A stretch of DNA of 6,920 nucleotides from Desulfobulbaceae bacterium. Its GTDB lineage: Bacteria > Desulfobacterota > Desulfobulbia > Desulfobulbales > Desulfobulbaceae. The notes below the pieces were generated by a model. That model did not search any database. It saw only the letters and a list, made by a program, of their open reading frames with translations, and had not been told where the DNA came from. Each line of letters begins with the position of its first letter. Position 1 is the stretch's first letter. Below are positions 6,346 to 6,920 of this stretch, piece after piece. A program made the position numbers and the translations under genes. The stretch is taken from NCBI GenBank assembly GCA_026986885.1, contig JALSNT010000620.1:1-6920 (forward strand). Reading direction: 5' to 3'.

Positions 6346-6704
6346 TTTTTTGTGCCTGACTAAGTTTAAGTTGTGGTGTCTTGTAGGCATGTCCGAATTA
6401 GGGGATATTGGACATTTACAGGAATGGGATTACTTTGGATAGTCATAGGATCTTTGTTTCCCTGTGGTGCAAAAAAAGAGTGTACATTTGGACTCCCGAT
6501 GATTTCTGTGATAAACTGTGTTCAGGTCAGGTGTAAGCTCGCATGCTTTAGATATTTATGTCCCAAACGTGATCAACTTTAAGTGTATTTTACGGTATTA
6601 GGCGCATACTTTTTTTTAAAGAGGGGCAGGTCCCTTCGCATGATCTTGCGTTTTCGTCGGACAGACTCAATTGAGTGTATTTTTTGTAACAGGTGTATTG
6701 TTTA
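6346..6704. other. 359-bp AT-richer region with no supported gene
   Basis: I find no convincing gene here. The only long frame, from GTG 6373, lacks a ribosome site and has no family look. Small structures are present: ATGTCC/GGACAT arms at 6389-6394 and 6410-6415, a CAGGT direct repeat near 6525, CTTTAA/TTAAAG arms at 6577-6582 and 6616-6621, a CGCA/TGCG pair at 6637-6650, and a perfect 12-bp palindrome at 6665-6676. Any promoter for the gene at 6705 should lie here, but no good -35/-10 pair stands out. Confidence 0.5.
6665..6676. promoter_or_regulatory. perfect 12-bp palindrome, possible operator
   Basis: ACTCAATTGAGT is fully self-complementary and sits 28 bp before the ATG at 6705, where a repressor site would be plausible. 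A weak TTGCGT -35-like hexamer lies at 6646-6651. No second copy is seen in the window, so an operator role is a guess. Confidence 0.25.
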
Positions 6705-6920
6705 ATGGAAAATTCCGCCGACACCAGCAATAAATTATCCTCTTCGACGCTACTTTCTACGCCGAAGAAAAAAGGTTATTTTTCTGAAGATCAAACGTTG
6801 CTTGTTACAGAGAAGTTTCATCTTTCTTCAAAAGAAAAAAATGCAGCATATCGAAGAAGGGATGCGTGGAAAGTAAGTAGGACTAAATTAATTATCATTG
6901 CCTTTGCAGTTATATCCATT
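6705..6920 (+). CDS. N-terminal part of a predicted membrane protein (runs off the window)
   Basis: The frame is open from ATG 6705 to the last base, giving 72 residues. Residues 1-50 are polar and Ser/Thr/Lys-rich, with no signal peptide. A basic cluster (RRRDAWKVSRTK, 50-61) then leads into a hydrophobic run (LIIIAFAVISI) that continues past the edge. By the positive-inside rule the first ~60 residues are probably cytoplasmic and the chain crosses the inner membrane at about residue 62. AGGTGT at 6691-6696 is a weak ribosome site, eight bases before ATG. Codon choice is more A/T-rich than in the genes upstream. I cannot assign a family from this fragment. Confidence 0.65.
   Translation, partial: MENSADTSNKLSSSTLLSTPKKKGYFSEDQTLLVTEKFHLSSKEKNAAYRRRDAWKVSRTKLIIIAFAVISI

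Noticed and set aside
6124..6390. Minus-strand frame, Phe/Leu-rich, resembling a membrane protein
   Set aside because: It is the mirror of the lysine codons (AAA/AAG read as TTT/CTT) on the + strand. It has no ribosome site, while the + strand frame has GGAG and an ordered Cys pattern.
6373..6582. 69-codon frame starting at GTG, with several cysteines
   Set aside because: No ribosome binding site, unusual start, no recognisable domain or family pattern, and it lies in low-complexity AT-rich spacer.

Overview
The window reads like chromosomal housekeeping DNA from a deltaproteobacterium (Desulfobacterota), most likely a relative of the Desulfobulbales. This is an inference from the protein styles: a UPF0251/DUF134 regulator, a bacterial-type ProRS carrying the editing insert, a long Rel/SpoT protein, and a periplasmic FkpA/Mip-like FKBP. 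GC is moderate in the first six kilobases and visibly lower in the last ~570 bases. I see no tRNA, rRNA, CRISPR array, transposase gene or prophage gene. All complete genes lie on the + strand.

Layout. Positions 117-401 hold a small DUF134-type helix-turn-helix protein. A 269-bp gap follows, with a possible promoter near 513-541. Next is a tight cluster: proS (671-2398), a rel/spoT homologue (2398-4560, overlapping proS by one base) and a zinc-ribbon plus Smr-domain protein (4563-5018, two bases after rel). These three look like one transcription unit with translational coupling. Region 5019-5329 has no gene but contains a nested, co-centred inverted-repeat structure (5083-5244). Then come an exported FKBP peptidyl-prolyl isomerase (5330-6064) and a 62-residue protein that is half lysine with five cysteines (6157-6345). 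After a gene-poor, AT-richer stretch (6346-6704), a protein with a predicted membrane segment starts at 6705 and runs off the window.

How the genes may work together. ProRS charges tRNA-Pro. Rel proteins sense uncharged tRNA on stalled ribosomes and make (p)ppGpp. Smr-domain proteins in several lineages act on nucleic acid or at stalled ribosomes. The cluster is therefore translation-centred, with a stringent-response link. The most striking protein observation is that this Rel keeps the synthetase residues but has lost several (p)ppGpp-hydrolase residues: the His-Asp pair is now His-Gly and the following Glu-Asp is Lys-Glu. It therefore looks like a synthetase-dominant paralogue. The most striking non-coding observation is the 5083-5244 structure, whose arm mismatches are all G-U compatible on the minus strand only.
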